Shown one piece after another: positions 63,661 through 64,000 of a stretch of 64,000 nt of DNA (positions are counted from its first letter, which is position 1; every line of letters starts with the position of its first letter). The notes beneath the pieces are model-generated. The model was not told the origin of the DNA and did not search any database. It worked only from the letters and a program-made list of their open reading frames with translations. The translations under genes were made by a program, and so were the position numbers. The stretch covers positions 62,001 to 126,000 of the forward strand of contig NZ_FNPI01000008.1 of NCBI RefSeq assembly GCF_900107275.1, read 5' to 3'. Origin of the DNA: Evansella caseinilytica (GTDB lineage: Bacteria > Bacillota > Bacilli > Bacillales > Salisediminibacteriaceae).

Positions 63661-64000
63661 CACTCTTTATCTTCAGTATTTCGGTTCCCGTGCCGGTCTT
63701 CGAGCAGTTCGGATTACCGCGAAAAACAGCGGTTTCGTTCCTCCGCAATGGGGATAACAAGCGGATAAAATGCTTCCCTTTTATCATGCTTCCCCATTCT
63801 GGAGCCCGACTACCTTTATAGCAACGTAACCAACGACAATCATATTATAAAATGCCTTATTACTCAATGACTAATCGTAGTTTGTCCTCCCGCACGCGCA
63901 TTTTAAACGGGAAACCGATACAATATCCAAAAAGATAACCGCCAACCTAATACAGATTAGCGGCTTGCCTCTCTTCCGCTGCTTTGGAGTTCCCATCGCC
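63661..64000. other. non-coding end of window
   Basis: No frame with a ribosome site. CCGCCAACCTAAT and ATTAGCGG near 63940-63965 could form a small hairpin. Nothing else seen. Confidence 0.3.

Overview
The window looks like chromosome from an endospore-forming member of the Bacillaceae. The evidence is an H-type small acid-soluble spore protein, purine-rich Shine-Dalgarno sites, Bacillus-type Fur boxes and cre-like sites, a TPP riboswitch ahead of tenA, a YwqHIJ-like LXG toxin locus, a YwjA-like exporter and a class B sortase/NEAT haem system. No rRNA, tRNA, phage or plasmid genes were seen. Species cannot be fixed from the sequence alone.

Layout. 0.1-5.3 kb: AraC-type regulator, two membrane-anchored hypotheticals, a GH4 alpha-galactosidase (melA) and sspH. 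5.5-16.7 kb: a divergent, Fur-controlled haem acquisition island. The left arm (minus strand) runs isdC-like, a five-NEAT-domain surface protein, lipoprotein, permease, ATPase, sortase B. The right arm (plus strand) is a second lipoprotein/permease/ATPase set followed by an IsdG-type haem monooxygenase. 16.9-20.6 kb: TPP riboswitch with terminator, then tenA-thiZ-thiX-thiY for thiamin pyrimidine salvage. 22.1-23.8 kb: an ECF sigma factor overlapping a repetitive protein of unknown function. 23.9-26.2 kb: a MutS2-like ATPase lacking the Smr nuclease domain, preceded by a roughly 400-nt leader with a 7-codon ORF, nested stems and two terminators. 26.8-34.7 kb: acetyltransferase, SDR oxidoreductase, a NERD gene broken by a 22-bp tandem duplication, a LysM protein and a GGDEF-EAL protein. 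35.4-48.4 kb: a beta-mannoside utilisation locus (LacI regulator, ABC importer, a large clan-A hydrolase, GH2 beta-mannosidase, GH1 beta-glucosidase). 48.8-55.1 kb: PPOX-fold protein, a frameshifted metalloprotease, and an LXG toxin locus whose toxin gene carries both an amber codon and a frameshift. 55.5-64 kb: 3-methyladenine glycosylase, YwjA-like ABC exporter, glycerophosphodiesterase, and the aguA/aguB putrescine pair.

The intergenic DNA is unusually patterned. At least two families of MITE-like elements share TGTTCAAAAAG-type termini. Two copies (26253-26612 and 62215-62359) have perfect 5-bp flanking duplications, and some copies supply the last codons or the stop of neighbouring genes. 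Three intergenic stretches hold degenerate arrays with a 20-21-bp period, and one (about 56.3-56.64 kb) holds an array with an exact 52-bp period.

Strongest candidates for new biology are the putative ribosome-controlled attenuator in front of the Smr-less MutS2 paralogue, the LXG toxin locus with two paralogous membrane immunity proteins, and the periodic intergenic arrays.
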